A stretch of 64,000 bases of DNA from Prevotellaceae bacterium MN60 (GTDB lineage: Bacteria > Bacteroidota > Bacteroidia > Bacteroidales > Bacteroidaceae), in NCBI GenBank assembly GCA_900199555.1, contig FZQZ01000003.1:62001-126000 (forward strand), given 5' to 3'. The position numbers and the translations under genes are program-made. The notes beneath the pieces are model-generated. The model was not told the origin of the DNA. It saw only the letters and a list, made by a program, of their open reading frames with translations, and did not search any database. Numbering within the stretch: the first letter of the stretch is position 1; the number at the start of each line of letters is the position of its first letter. Shown piece by piece: positions 33,631 to 42,844 of the stretch.

Positions 33631-35499
33631 ATGATAGTTTGTATAGCAGAGAAACCCAGCGTAGCCAAAGACATTGCTCGTATCATTGGAGCAACGAGTT
33701 CGCATGATGGGTATATGGAAGGAAATGGTTTCCAGGTGACATGGACATTCGGTCACCTGTGTACCCTGAAAGAGCCCCACGACTACACACCCATGTGGAA
33801 GATGTGGAGCCTGACATCGCTACCTATGATTCCCGAACGCTTTGGCATTAAGCTCATTGATGACCAAGGTATCAAGAAGCAATTCTCCATTATTGAGAGA
33901 CTCATGCAACAGGCAGAGCGCATCGTCAACTGCGGTGACGCCGGTCAGGAGGGTGAGCTCATCCAGCGTTGGGTGATGCAGAAGGCAGGAGCTAAGTGCC
34001 CCGTTAGTCGTCTGTGGATATCGAGTATGACTGACGAGGCTATCCGTGAGGGTTTCCAAAACCTGAAAGATCAGGCAGACTATCAACCTCTTTATATGGC
34101 AGGACTCTCGCGTGCCATCGGCGACTGGCTGTTGGGTATGAATGCTACACGTCTCTACACACTGAAATATGGACAGAACCGCCAAGTGCTCTCCATCGGT
34201 CGTGTGCAGACTCCCACATTGGCATTGATTGTCAATCGCCAGAAAGAGATAGACAACTTCAAACCCGAACCCTACTGGGTATTGGCTACCGTCTATCGCG
34301 ACACCACCTTTACAGCAACCAAAGGAAAGTTTACCTCTAAGGAAGAAGGTGAACAGGCATTCCAGACGATTGAAGGAAAGCCCTTCACCGTTACAAAGGT
34401 AGAGAAGAAAGCTGGTAAGGAGCAACCACCACAGCTTTACGACCTCACCTCATTGCAGGTGGATTGTAACCGCAAGTTTGGTTTCTCTGCAGAGATGACT
34501 CTGAATCTTATTCAGGCACTCTACGAGCGTAAATACACGACCTATCCACGTGTAGATACACAGTATCTATCTGACGACATCTATCCCAAATGTCCACAGA
34601 CACTGAACGGACTGTATCAGACCAAGTTCTTTGGCAAGGCCGTGTATGCAGAATATATCAAACCTATTGGTGGAAAAGCACTGAAGAAGAGCAAGCGCGT
34701 ATTCGACACGTCAAAGGTGACCGACCACCATGCCATCATTCCCACAGGTGTGATTCCCCAGAATCTGAGCGATGCCGAGCAGAAGGTGTTCGACCTTGTA
34801 GCACGTCGCTTCATCGGTGTATTCCTGGATGACTGTAAATTCTCTACCACCACGGTATTGGGAGAGGTTGACGGTATCGAGTTTAAGGTGACGGGTAAGG
34901 AAATCCTTGAACCCGGTTGGAGAGTAGTAAGAGAGAAAACGGTTGAAAGCACAGACAGCGACAATGCCGAGAAGAAAGATGATGAGGAGCGCACACTGCC
35001 CACATTTGTCAAAGGAGAGAGTGGTGACCACATCCCTACCCTAACGGAGAAGATGACCACACCACCACCTTACTATAACGAGGCATCCCTGCTGAGAGCA
35101 ATGGAGACCGCAGGTAAGTTTGTAGAAGACGAAACGCTGCGTGCTGCCATGAAGGAGAACGGAATCGGTCGTCCATCATCGCGTGCGTCAATTATCGAAA
35201 CACTCTTCAAGCGTCGCTATATTCGTCGTGAGCGTAAACGATTGGTTGCAACACCTACGGGTATCGAACTCATCGACCTGATACGCGAAGACCTGCTGAA
35301 GAGTTGCGAACTCACGGGTATCTGGGAGAAGAAGCTGCGCGACATAGAATCAAAGAAATATGATGCGCAACAGTTTATCAACGAACTCAAGCAACAGGTA
35401 ACCACCATTGTACACGACGTCATGGTAGATCCCACCAATCGCCGTATTACCGTGATGCCTGCTGAGGAAGAGAAGAAGAAAAAGAAAAGCAAAAAATAA
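33631..35499 (+). CDS. topB: DNA topoisomerase III (type IA)
   Basis: 622 residues. TOPRIM at the N-terminus (MIVCIAEKPSVAKDIARIIG, VNCGDAGQEGELIQRW) is followed by SIGRVQTPTLALIVNRQKEI and the active-site region YTTYPRVDTQYL with the catalytic Tyr at about 307. Type IA topoisomerases relax negative supercoils and decatenate DNA. It lacks C-terminal zinc fingers and ends in a Lys-rich tail (EEEKKKKKSKK), as in TopB rather than TopA. It is divergent from dnaG, and the aldo-keto reductase gene follows 24 bp downstream. Confidence 0.93.
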   Translation: MIVCIAEKPSVAKDIARIIGATSSHDGYMEGNGFQVTWTFGHLCTLKEPHDYTPMWKMWSLTSLPMIPERFGIKLIDDQGIKKQFSIIERLMQQAERIVNCGDAGQEGELIQRWVMQKAGAKCPVSRLWISSMTDEAIREGFQNLKDQADYQPLYMAGLSRAIGDWLLGMNATRLYTLKYGQNRQVLSIGRVQTPTLALIVNRQKEIDNFKPEPYWVLATVYRDTTFTATKGKFTSKEEGEQAFQTIEGKPFTVTKVEKKAGKEQPPQLYDLTSLQVDCNRKFGFSAEMTLNLIQALYERKYTTYPRVDTQYLSDDIYPKCPQTLNGLYQTKFFGKAVYAEYIKPIGGKALKKSKRVFDTSKVTDHHAIIPTGVIPQNLSDAEQKVFDLVARRFIGVFLDDCKFSTTTVLGEVDGIEFKVTGKEILEPGWRVVREKTVESTDSDNAEKKDDEERTLPTFVKGESGDHIPTLTEKMTTPPPYYNEASLLRAMETAGKFVEDETLRAAMKENGIGRPSSRASIIETLFKRRYIRRERKRLVATPTGIELIDLIREDLLKSCELTGIWEKKLRDIESKKYDAQQFINELKQQVTTIVHDVMVDPTNRRITVMPAEEEKKKKKSKK

Positions 35500-35523
35500 A
35501 CATTATATATACCAGCAATTACT

Positions 35524-36474
35524 ATGACTATGACCCCTTATCAAGCTGACAACAACCGATATGAGAATGGTATGCAGTATGAGCGCTGCGGAAAAAGCGG
35601 TGTATTACTGCCCAAAGTATCATTGGGCATGTGGCACAACTTCGGTAGTGTAGACCCTTATGAACGTAGCCGCGAGATTGTGCGCTATGCTTTTGACCAC
35701 GGTATTACCCATCTGGACCTTGCCAACAACTATGGTCCTGTGTATGGTTCGGCAGAAGAAACCTTAGGACGACTGATGGACGACGACCTGCGTCCCTATC
35801 GTGATGAGTTGTTCATCTCTACCAAAGCCGGTTACGATATGTGGCCCGGACCTTATGGCAACTGGGGCTCACGCAAATACCTGATGGCATCGCTCGACCA
35901 GAGTCTGAAGCGTATGCACCTAGAATATGTGGACCTCTTCTATAGTCATCGTTATGACCCAGAGACACCATTAGAAGAGACACTACAAGCATTGGTAGAT
36001 ATCGTTCGTGCAGGAAAAGCGCTCTATGTAGGTATTTCCAACTGGCCACTGGAAGCTACTCGTTTTGCTATCAACTACCTACGCCAGCACGACACGCCCC
36101 TACTCATCTATCAGGGAAAACTAAATATGCTACACCGGAATCCCATAGATGAAGGCATACTGCAACTTTGCCATGACGAGGGCGTTGGCTTTATAGCATT
36201 CTCTCCGTTAGCACAAGGACTACTCACAAGCCGCTATCTCGATGGCATCCCCGATGACTCTCGTATGTCGAAAGGAAAATTCCTACGTCCAGAGATGCTG
36301 ACCGATGAGTTGTTGGAGCAGTTAAGACAGTGGAATGCAGAAGCTGCCAAACAAGGACAAAGCCTGGCAGAAAAGGCCTTACGCTGGATTCTCGACCAAC
36401 AAGGAGTCACCTCTGTATTGGTTGGAGCAAGCTCCACACAGCAACTAGAACAGAACATCAGATGTATCAGATAA
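35524..36474 (+). CDS. Aldo/keto reductase (YghZ-like)
   Basis: 316 residues of the NADPH-dependent aldo/keto reductase (beta/alpha)8 fold. Family motifs: GITHLDLANNYG with the catalytic Asp and the Tyr of NNYGPVYG, LFISTKAG with the catalytic Lys, VDLFYSHRYDPETPLEETL, and VGISNWPLE. The match is best to the YghZ/L-glyceraldehyde-3-phosphate reductase subgroup (SAEETLGRLMDDDLRPYRDE). Its physiological substrate cannot be told. It follows topB by 24 bp and ends in a terminator at 36487. An ATG at 35530 (MTPYQ) is an alternative start. Confidence 0.9.
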   Translation: MTMTPYQADNNRYENGMQYERCGKSGVLLPKVSLGMWHNFGSVDPYERSREIVRYAFDHGITHLDLANNYGPVYGSAEETLGRLMDDDLRPYRDELFISTKAGYDMWPGPYGNWGSRKYLMASLDQSLKRMHLEYVDLFYSHRYDPETPLEETLQALVDIVRAGKALYVGISNWPLEATRFAINYLRQHDTPLLIYQGKLNMLHRNPIDEGILQLCHDEGVGFIAFSPLAQGLLTSRYLDGIPDDSRMSKGKFLRPEMLTDELLEQLRQWNAEAAKQGQSLAEKALRWILDQQGVTSVLVGASSTQQLEQNIRCIR

Positions 36475-36486
36475 AAAGATTATCAG

Positions 36487-36519
36487 CGGCGGATAGGCAA
36501 TAAAACGAGCTATCCGCCG
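36487..36519 (+). terminator. Terminator after the aldo/keto reductase gene
   Basis: CGGCGGATAG/CTATCCGCCG stem over a 13-nt loop, followed by TTATTTAT. Confidence 0.7.
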
Positions 36520-36532
36520 TTATTTATGCTGT

Positions 36533-38560
36533 ATGCGAAATGTTGTGCACATCATAATTATCACTGTGTGTGCCATACTCCTGACAGGGTGTGGTGCAGA
36601 ACAGGCTATGAAGAAGGGTGACCGTTTTTATGCTTTGGGCGAATATTTTGACGCCTCTAACCAGTATAAGAAAGCCTATTCACAAACACCATCTAAAGAG
36701 CGAGCGTTGCGTGGACAGCGCGCACTGAAGATGGCAGAGTGCTATCGTCGCATCAACTATACGCAAAAGGCGATAGCAGCATACAACAATGCGGTTCGCT
36801 ACAAGCAGACCGATTCTCTGACCTATTTCCATCTGGCACAGCAACTGATGAAGAATGGCAACTATAAGGAGGCTGCCAAATACTTCCAGATGACCATAGA
36901 CTCCATCATAGGTGATGGGGTGATAGACTCACGAAATTATAAACAACTAGCACAGGTAGGTCTTCGTTCTGCTCAGCAGGCTCCCGAATGGAAAAAGGAA
37001 GGTTCTGCCTATACGGTGAAGCGCGAGAACTTCTTCAACTCGCGCCGTTCTGACTACTCACCCATGCTGGCTGGTGAAGAGAATAATCAGTTATTCTTCA
37101 CTTCTACACGCAACCAAGCTAAGGGCGATGAGTTTAGTGGTATCACTGGTATTAAGAATGCCGACATCTTCTACTCGCAGAAAGACGAGAAAGGTAAATG
37201 GCAGCGCCCAGAGGTGATTGATTCAGAACTGAATACAGAAGAGGATGAAGGTGCATGCTGCTTCTCTCCCGATGGACGCACCATGTATCTGACACAGTGT
37301 AGAGCCGATGCCAGTTATCCACGCTATGCTACCATCATGACCAGCAAGCGTTCGGATGCTGCATGGAGCAAAGCCAGCGACCTTAAACTCACACGCGACA
37401 CGCTCTCTGCCTATGCGCACCCTGCCGTATCGCCCGATGGCGAATGGCTCTATTTCACCAGCAATATGCCTGGTGGTATGGGAGGCTATGACATCTGGCG
37501 TGTACGACTGACAAGTAATGGTGTGGGAGGTGTAGAGAATGTTGGTGCACCTATCAACACGGCTGGCGATGAGTTCTTCCCCACCTTCCGTCCTAATGGT
37601 GACCTCTACTTCTCAAGCGATGGTCATGAGGGCATGGGAGGACTAGACATCTATTATGTGGAGAAAGAGAAACTGGAGGCTGCACGCATACTGCCCACAG
37701 ACATCAATCATCCCGGTTATCCGCTCAACTCACAGGGCGATGACTTCGGTATGACCTTTGAAGGACTGCTCAACAAAGGTTTTTTCTCTAGCAATCGTGG
37801 CGATGGTAAAGGATGGGACCATATCTATTCTTTCTATAACCCCGAGATCGTACAGACCGTGAAAGGATGGGTATATGAGCAGGATGGCTACGAGTTGCCC
37901 GAAGCACAGGTGTATATGGTGGGCAACGATGGTACCAACCTAAAGTTGAGCGTGAAAGGTGATGGTTCCTTCACACAAGCCATCAAGCCAGGTGTAGATT
38001 ACGTATTCTTAGGAACATGTAAGGGATATCTAAATCATCAAGAGCGATTGCGCGTAGAGCCCGTTACCGAGTCAGAAGAATATGTGCTACAGTTCCCATT
38101 GGCTAGCATCACGGCTCCCGTGCTTATTGATAACATCTTCTATGATTTCGACAAGGCTACCTTGCGCCCTGAATCAACAGAGGCATTAGACAAGTTGGTG
38201 GCGCTATTAAACGAGAATCCTAATGTGACTATCGAGTTGAGTAGTCACTGCGACTATAAAGGTTCGGCGGAATATAACAAGCGATTGGCACAGCGACGTG
38301 CAGAGAGCGTGGTAGCATACCTTACTGCCCACGGCATTGCCAATGACCGTTTGAAACCCGTAGGCTATGGTAAGGAGAAGCCCAAGACTATCCGTCGCAA
38401 GCTTACTGAGAAGTATCCGTTCCTCAAGGAGAATGATGTTTTGACCGAGGAGTATATCAAGACACTGAGCGAGGAACAGCAGGAGATATGTAACCAGCTG
38501 AACCGTCGCACAGAATTTATCGTACTTCGTACTACGTACGGGCTGTTTCCGAAGAAATAA
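36533..38560 (+). CDS. porE: PorE-like T9SS lipoprotein (TPR, propeller, OmpA)
   Basis: 675 residues. Signal peptide with lipobox LTGC (Cys 20). TPR repeats (about 25-160: GDRFYALGEYFDASNQYKKA, AIAAYNNAVRY) are followed by a PD40/WD-like beta-propeller (about 185-430: GACCFSPDGRTMYLTQC, HPAVSPDGEWLYFTSNMPGG), then a carboxypeptidase-regulatory-like module (about 440-520: VKGWVYEQDGYELPEAQV) and a C-terminal OmpA domain (about 540-675: NIFYDFDKATLRPES, SHCDYKGSAEYNKRLAQRRA). This four-domain order is that of PorE, a lipoprotein thought to tie the type IX secretion system to peptidoglycan. Its 3' end overlaps the convergent DUF5056 gene by 29 bp. Confidence 0.75.
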   Translation: MRNVVHIIIITVCAILLTGCGAEQAMKKGDRFYALGEYFDASNQYKKAYSQTPSKERALRGQRALKMAECYRRINYTQKAIAAYNNAVRYKQTDSLTYFHLAQQLMKNGNYKEAAKYFQMTIDSIIGDGVIDSRNYKQLAQVGLRSAQQAPEWKKEGSAYTVKRENFFNSRRSDYSPMLAGEENNQLFFTSTRNQAKGDEFSGITGIKNADIFYSQKDEKGKWQRPEVIDSELNTEEDEGACCFSPDGRTMYLTQCRADASYPRYATIMTSKRSDAAWSKASDLKLTRDTLSAYAHPAVSPDGEWLYFTSNMPGGMGGYDIWRVRLTSNGVGGVENVGAPINTAGDEFFPTFRPNGDLYFSSDGHEGMGGLDIYYVEKEKLEAARILPTDINHPGYPLNSQGDDFGMTFEGLLNKGFFSSNRGDGKGWDHIYSFYNPEIVQTVKGWVYEQDGYELPEAQVYMVGNDGTNLKLSVKGDGSFTQAIKPGVDYVFLGTCKGYLNHQERLRVEPVTESEEYVLQFPLASITAPVLIDNIFYDFDKATLRPESTEALDKLVALLNENPNVTIELSSHCDYKGSAEYNKRLAQRRAESVVAYLTAHGIANDRLKPVGYGKEKPKTIRRKLTEKYPFLKENDVLTEEYIKTLSEEQQEICNQLNRRTEFIVLRTTYGLFPKK

Positions 38561-38897
38561 CCTCTCCTACTCCCACAAAGAGTAGGCCAAAGAGAATGGT
38601 TGCTGCTACCAACAGATTGACACTGATGGTCTGAACAGCCATGGTGCGCAGCATCACCTCAAACTGAACGGACAACAAGTCCCAACCGTCAATCAAGACA
38701 AACAGCACGGAGAACAAAAGCACACAACAGCAAGTCCACAAGCGTGTAAACAACTTGCGGTGCGCAACGATAAATGGAGCCCTCTCGGGCAGATGCTGCA
38801 TTACCCGCTCAGAAAATCCATTATCCGCTATCTGCTGCGTAGCGGCATCCTGGAAAAACTGCTTCAACAAAACATCGTTCTTATCGGTCATATCCAT
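38532..38897 (-). CDS. DUF5056-like two-TM protein, candidate anti-sigma factor
   Basis: 121 residues: a soluble helical N-terminus (MDMTDKNDVLLKQFFQDAAT ... FSERVMQHLPER) then two membrane segments (about 51-70 and 91-110). DUF5056 proteins are encoded beside ECF sigma genes in Bacteroidota. The gene overlaps the ECF sigma gene by 17 bp, so the two are coupled. An N-terminal cytoplasmic domain plus membrane anchor right after a sigma factor suggests an anti-sigma role; this is inference and no anti-sigma domain is recognisable. Confidence 0.65.
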   Translation of the reverse strand: MDMTDKNDVLLKQFFQDAATQQIADNGFSERVMQHLPERAPFIVAHRKLFTRLWTCCCVLLFSVLFVLIDGWDLLSVQFEVMLRTMAVQTISVNLLVAATILFGLLFVGVGEVISSETART

Positions 38898-39414
38898 TCT
38901 TTCTTAAATAGTTTGCTAATTTCTCTTTTCCTCTGGAGAGGTGCGACTTTACGGTACCTTCCTTTAGCTGCGTAATCTTTGCAATACCAGTGATATCATA
39001 GCCATCAATTAGTTGCAGCGTGATACAGGTGCGCTCATCTGGTTTCAAGAGTGCCAAGGCAGCATAGATATCCATCTGCAAGGAAGAGTTTTCGCCACCT
39101 GAGCGTTGAGGAACTACATCCACATCTTCCGTTGCTCGATGACTACGAGTATAGTCGTAGAACACATTATAGGCGATACGCATCAGCCACGTCTTGAAAG
39201 ACGCCATGCCTCGGAAAGAGGTGATATTGGTATAGGCCTTGATAAACGTATCTTGTGCCAAGTCGTCGCTCAGCTGTTCGTCGCCCATCGTCTGGTTGAG
39301 GAAGAACCTGCGTACAGGTGACTGGTATCGGTGCACGAGCTCATCGAAAGCCCGTTTGTTGCCTGATACCGCCACCTGTGCCACCAGCACTATGTCACTA
39401 CTGAGCAAAGCCAC
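38881..39414 (-). CDS. ECF sigma factor (sigma-70 family, RpoE-like)
   Basis: 177 residues with region 2 (about 20-85: DELVHRYQSPVRRFFLNQTM, LAQDTFIKAYTNI, FKTWLMRIAYNVFYDYTRS) and region 4 (about 120-170: LKPDERTCITLQLIDGYDIT, LKEGTVKSHLSRGKEKLANY). There is no region 3, as expected for an ECF sigma. It lies in a leftward operon after PspC, and the DUF5056 gene overlaps its 3' end. Promoter -7 box for the operon at 41090. Probably an envelope-stress regulator. Confidence 0.92.
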   Translation of the reverse strand: MALLSSDIVLVAQVAVSGNKRAFDELVHRYQSPVRRFFLNQTMGDEQLSDDLAQDTFIKAYTNITSFRGMASFKTWLMRIAYNVFYDYTRSHRATEDVDVVPQRSGGENSSLQMDIYAALALLKPDERTCITLQLIDGYDITGIAKITQLKEGTVKSHLSRGKEKLANYLRKNGYDR

Positions 39415-39427
39415 TTCTTTTTACTTC

Positions 39428-39628
39428 TTATTTGGTTTCTAACAGATTCTTTGCAGGCATCACTATCCATGCAACGATGTAGAACAGTACACCTGAGAAA
39501 CAGGTACAGATGGTCAGGAAGGCATAAGCCAAACGTACGGCTACGGGATCAAAATCCAGATACTCTGCAATACCTGCACATACACCACCTAATATGCGAT
39601 CGTTAGAACGCTCTAATTTCTTTGTCAT
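39428..39628 (-). CDS. PspC domain protein
   Basis: 66 residues, a minimal PspC domain: LERSNDRILGGVCAGIAEYL with the conserved GGVC-GIAEY block, then DPVAVRLAYAFLTI and a second hydrophobic helix YIVAWIVMPAKN. PspC proteins are membrane proteins of phage-shock-type envelope stress responses. It sits between the DUF6249-like gene (4 bp away) and the ECF sigma gene (13 bp), in a five-gene operon. Typical length for stand-alone Bacteroidota PspC. Confidence 0.9.
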   Translation of the reverse strand: MTKKLERSNDRILGGVCAGIAEYLDFDPVAVRLAYAFLTICTCFSGVLFYIVAWIVMPAKNLLETK

Positions 39629-39632
39629 AGTT

Positions 39633-40298
39633 TTATTTTTTGATGTCTAAATCATTATTCATATTCCAGTTATCATTCTTTTGTGCCATCTTCACAGCAA
39701 CAATCTTACCCAGTCCGATGCAGAACACCAAGGCGCCTACACCAAAGCCTATCGTACCGGCAGCAAAGCCAAGGAAGATCATCAGTCCTACACCAATAAA
39801 ACACTGGCGCATGCCCTTCTTAAAATCTTCGTCACCACTACCCACCTGCTCTTCCAGCAGTTTGTCGGGGATAGGTTGTCCCTGCTGCATAGCCATCTGT
39901 GCCAGGCGCATCTTATCCTTACGGTTCTTATTGATGAAGTAGAACAGTGCAATGATGATGAATACGGGAGACACCACAAAGATGATGAGCACTACAGCGA
40001 GTACGAAGAACATACCGGCGATTTCGCTACTACCCTCTGCCACATTGTCGAGCATATGATCCATGATGGTAGCAGGGTTTGAATGAGCGTCACGTGTCCA
40101 GTCGTCGTCATCAAAATCAGTATCTGCAACTGCTGTTGTTGATGCAGATGTCGTGTCAGAATATACCTCCACGGCATCCTTGCTTGTTGAGTCCACCAGT
40201 TCCTTCGTCTGTGGCGTATGGCGGTGCTTCTGCGCTACCATCTCTGTGGTCATGCCTAGAGTCAGCAGCAGTGTTAAAGTGATCAGTACCTTTTTCAT
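39633..40298 (-). CDS. DUF6249-like membrane protein of the ECF operon
   Basis: 221 residues: a signal peptide (MKKVLITLTLLLTLGMTTEM), an acidic, Thr/Ser-rich extracytoplasmic segment, a membrane segment (about 96-120: MFFVLAVVLIIFVVSPVFII), a charged loop (RKDKMRLAQMAMQQGQPIPD) and two further membrane segments (about 165-200). The loop with MAxQxGQPIP is what I associate with DUF6249. It is downstream of the DUF2807 gene and 4 bp upstream of the PspC gene. Function unknown; operon membership points to envelope stress. Confidence 0.55.
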   Translation of the reverse strand: MKKVLITLTLLLTLGMTTEMVAQKHRHTPQTKELVDSTSKDAVEVYSDTTSASTTAVADTDFDDDDWTRDAHSNPATIMDHMLDNVAEGSSEIAGMFFVLAVVLIIFVVSPVFIIIALFYFINKNRKDKMRLAQMAMQQGQPIPDKLLEEQVGSGDEDFKKGMRQCFIGVGLMIFLGFAAGTIGFGVGALVFCIGLGKIVAVKMAQKNDNWNMNNDLDIKK

Positions 40299-40331
40299 AT
40301 TCGTAGTTGTTTTATTTTGTTTATACGTGTA

Positions 40332-41033
40332 TTATCTAACAACAAGACTACCAGTATTGATATCGCCAGAGCCACGCACCAGCTGATTCATCTTCTTGAC
40401 AGTACCACTCAGGGTAATGTCGCCAGAACCCTTGACTTGCGAATCTACCTCTCCGCTATTTTCAAAGTGCATATCAATATCGCCTGAGCCCACCAGATTC
40501 AGTCGGGCCTGTTGTGTCTTCACATTGTCTACTTTTACATCACCCGAACCTATCAGCGACACATTGACGCGGTCACAGATAACATCCGTAAAGACGATAT
40601 CGCCAGAGCCTTTCAGATCGATGCTGAGTGTATCGGTATCCAATGGGCGAAGACTCATAAAGTCGCCAGAGCCCATCAAACTAATACCCAAGAAGTCGGG
40701 TGAAGTAACATAAACGATGATAGGACCACGATCTATATCGCCAAAATTGATAATTCTATTACCATTCTTCATTTTAATCGTCAGCGTATTCTTCTCCACT
40801 ATTGTCTCTACATCCTTAATTTCATTGCTTGGAGCAGATACCTTCACAGAGAAAGAGTCGGCCTGGATATACTTCACATCCATCGAGCCCATCAAGGCTA
40901 TTCGCTCGAAACCTTTCAGATGACGATATTCAGTCTCGCCCGATTCAGGTGTCTGTGATATCGTTCTTGTCACATCAAACCTACAAGATGTCAACATGGC
41001 TACTGCCATCATAACAAAAAATACTTTCTTCAT
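40332..41033 (-). CDS. DUF2807 (head GIN domain) lipoprotein
   Basis: 233 residues. Signal peptide with lipobox LTSC (Cys 17). Then a right-handed beta-helix of repeated GSGD turns (LMGSGDFMSL, LKGSGDIVF, LIGSGDVKV, LVGSGDIDM, VKGSGDITL, VRGSGDINT), the hallmark of DUF2807, called a putative auto-transporter adhesin head. It is the first gene of the ECF-sigma operon with a TATATTTG -7 box 56 bp upstream. It probably sits in the periplasm or at the surface as a sensor or structural element; that role is inference. Confidence 0.85.
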   Translation of the reverse strand: MKKVFFVMMAVAMLTSCRFDVTRTISQTPESGETEYRHLKGFERIALMGSMDVKYIQADSFSVKVSAPSNEIKDVETIVEKNTLTIKMKNGNRIINFGDIDRGPIIVYVTSPDFLGISLMGSGDFMSLRPLDTDTLSIDLKGSGDIVFTDVICDRVNVSLIGSGDVKVDNVKTQQARLNLVGSGDIDMHFENSGEVDSQVKGSGDITLSGTVKKMNQLVRGSGDINTGSLVVR

Positions 41034-41089
41034 ATCTCTTTGTTTTTTGTTTCTTTATCCGTTAGACGAAACAAATATTGAATTAGTTG

Positions 41090-41097
41090 CAAATATA
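41090..41097 (-). promoter_or_regulatory. -7 box of the DUF2807/ECF operon
   Basis: TATATTTG on the minus strand. No separate ECF-type promoter could be recognised, so autoregulation is not supported by sequence alone. Confidence 0.5.
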
Positions 41098-41140
41098 CTA
41101 CTTTTTTATAAATAAAGTATCACTTTTCGGGAAATCTTCG

Positions 41141-41148
41141 TATCTTTG
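41141..41148 (+). promoter_or_regulatory. -7 box of the fumarase gene
   Basis: TATCTTTG 38 bp before the ATG; T-rich -33 region around 41121. Confidence 0.6.
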
Positions 41149-41186
41149 CACCTAAATAAATGAATAACTAAACAAATAATACAACA

Positions 41187-42833
41187 ATGGCAAATCCAGT
41201 TGATTTTAAGTACGCCCCTATGTTTCAGTTGGGCGAAGACAAAACAGAGTACAGATTACTGAGCAAGGAGGGCGTGACCACTGCCGAATTTGAAGGCAAA
41301 GAGATTGTCAAGGTGTCTAAAGAGGCACTGACCCTGTTGGCTCAGCAGGCTTTCCACGACGTAGAGTTCATGCTGCGTCGCGAGCATAACGAACAGGTTG
41401 CTAAGATTCTGAAAGATGATGAGGCTTCTGAGAACGATAAGTATGTAGCCCTGCAGTTCCTGCGCAATGCAGAGGTTGCTGCCAAGGGTATCCTTCCTTT
41501 CTGCCAGGATACAGGTACAGCTATTATCCATGGTGAGAAGGGCCAGCAGGTATGGACAGGCTTCGAGGATGAAGAGGCACTGAGCCGTGGTGTATATAAC
41601 ACCTTTACTCAGGACAACCTGCGCTACTCTCAGAATGCTCCTCTCAATATGTACGACGAGGTAAACACCCGTTGCAACCTGCCTGCACAGATTGACATCG
41701 AGGCTTGTGAGGGTGCTGAGTATAAGTTTGTGATGGTGGCTAAGGGCGGTGGCTCTGCCAACAAGACTTACTTCTACCCCATGACTAAGGCTACCATTCA
41801 GAACGAGGGTACCCTGCTGCCCTTCTTGGTAGAGAAGATGAAGTCGCTGGGTACAGCAGCTTGTCCTCCTTATCATATCGCTTTCGTTATCGGTGGTACC
41901 TCAGCAGAGAAGAACCTGCTCACCGTGAAGCTCGCTTCTATCAAGTACTACGACTCACTGCCCACAACGGGTGACGAGACTGGTCGTGCCTTCCGTGACA
42001 TCGACCTTGAGAACAAGCTCTTGGAAGAGGCTCATAAGATTGGCTTGGGTGCACAGTTTGGTGGTAAGGCTCTGGCTCACGACATCCGTGTCGTTCGTCT
42101 GCCTCGTCACGGTGCTTCTTGTCCTATCGGTATGGGTGTAAGTTGTTCTGCCGACCGTAACATCAAGGCTAAGATTAACCGCGATGGTATCTGGTTGGAG
42201 AAGATGGATTCTAACCCCACAGAGTTGATTCCTGAGGAGCTGCGCCGTCCGGGTGAAGGTGGCAAGGGTATTGAGATTGACCTGAGCGAGGGTATCGATG
42301 CTGTACGCAAGGAGCTTTCTAAGTATCCCGTATCTACCCGTGTTAATCTGAAGGGTACCATCATTGTAGCTCGCGACATTGCTCACGCTAAGCTCAAGGC
42401 TCGTCTGGATGCTGGTGAGGGACTGCCCGAATACTTCAAGAAGTATCCTGTATTGTATGCTGGTCCTGCTAAGACTCCAGAGGGTTATCCTTGTGGTTCT
42501 ATGGGCCCAACTACTGCCAACCGTATGGATCCATACGTAGATGAGTTCCAGGAGAATGGCGGTTCACTGGTAATGATTGCCAAGGGTAACCGTAGCGATG
42601 TTGTTACCGAGGCTTGTAAGAAGCACGGTGGTTTCTATCTCGGTACTATCGGTGGTGTGGCTGCCGTACTCTCACAGAGCTCTATCAAGAGCATCGAGTG
42701 TGTAGAATATCCTGAACTGGGTATGGAGGCTGTTTGGAAGATTGAGGTAGAAGACTTCCCCGCATTCATCCTAGTAGATGATAAGGGTAACGACTTCTTC
42801 AAGCAGTTGAAGCCTTGGTGCCCTAACAAATAA
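41187..42833 (+). CDS. Fumarate hydratase class I (Fe-S)
   Basis: 548 residues. The class I enzyme interconverts fumarate and malate using a [4Fe-4S] cluster. Candidate cluster cysteines lie in the conserved blocks [20 protein letters not shown] (about 105), [15 protein letters not shown] (about 224) and GVSCSADRN (about 319). The C-terminal beta domain has [18 protein letters not shown] and [17 protein letters not shown]. Length matches single-chain FumA/FumB-like enzymes. In anaerobic Bacteroidota it feeds the reductive branch from malate to succinate. Its own promoter is upstream, and the M6 protease genes follow after 11 bp, an unusual partner. Confidence 0.95.
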   Translation: MANPVDFKYAPMFQLGEDKTEYRLLSKEGVTTAEFEGKEIVKVSKEALTLLAQQAFHDVEFMLRREHNEQVAKILKDDEASENDKYVALQFLRNAEVAAKGILPFCQDTGTAIIHGEKGQQVWTGFEDEEALSRGVYNTFTQDNLRYSQNAPLNMYDEVNTRCNLPAQIDIEACEGAEYKFVMVAKGGGSANKTYFYPMTKATIQNEGTLLPFLVEKMKSLGTAACPPYHIAFVIGGTSAEKNLLTVKLASIKYYDSLPTTGDETGRAFRDIDLENKLLEEAHKIGLGAQFGGKALAHDIRVVRLPRHGASCPIGMGVSCSADRNIKAKINRDGIWLEKMDSNPTELIPEELRRPGEGGKGIEIDLSEGIDAVRKELSKYPVSTRVNLKGTIIVARDIAHAKLKARLDAGEGLPEYFKKYPVLYAGPAKTPEGYPCGSMGPTTANRMDPYVDEFQENGGSLVMIAKGNRSDVVTEACKKHGGFYLGTIGGVAAVLSQSSIKSIECVEYPELGMEAVWKIEVEDFPAFILVDDKGNDFFKQLKPWCPNK

Positions 42834-42844
42834 AATGGTTTAAG

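Noticed and set aside
33471..33686. N-terminal extension of DnaG
   Set aside because: It reads through the promoter and a heptamer array; the family start is MIDRATVDKI.
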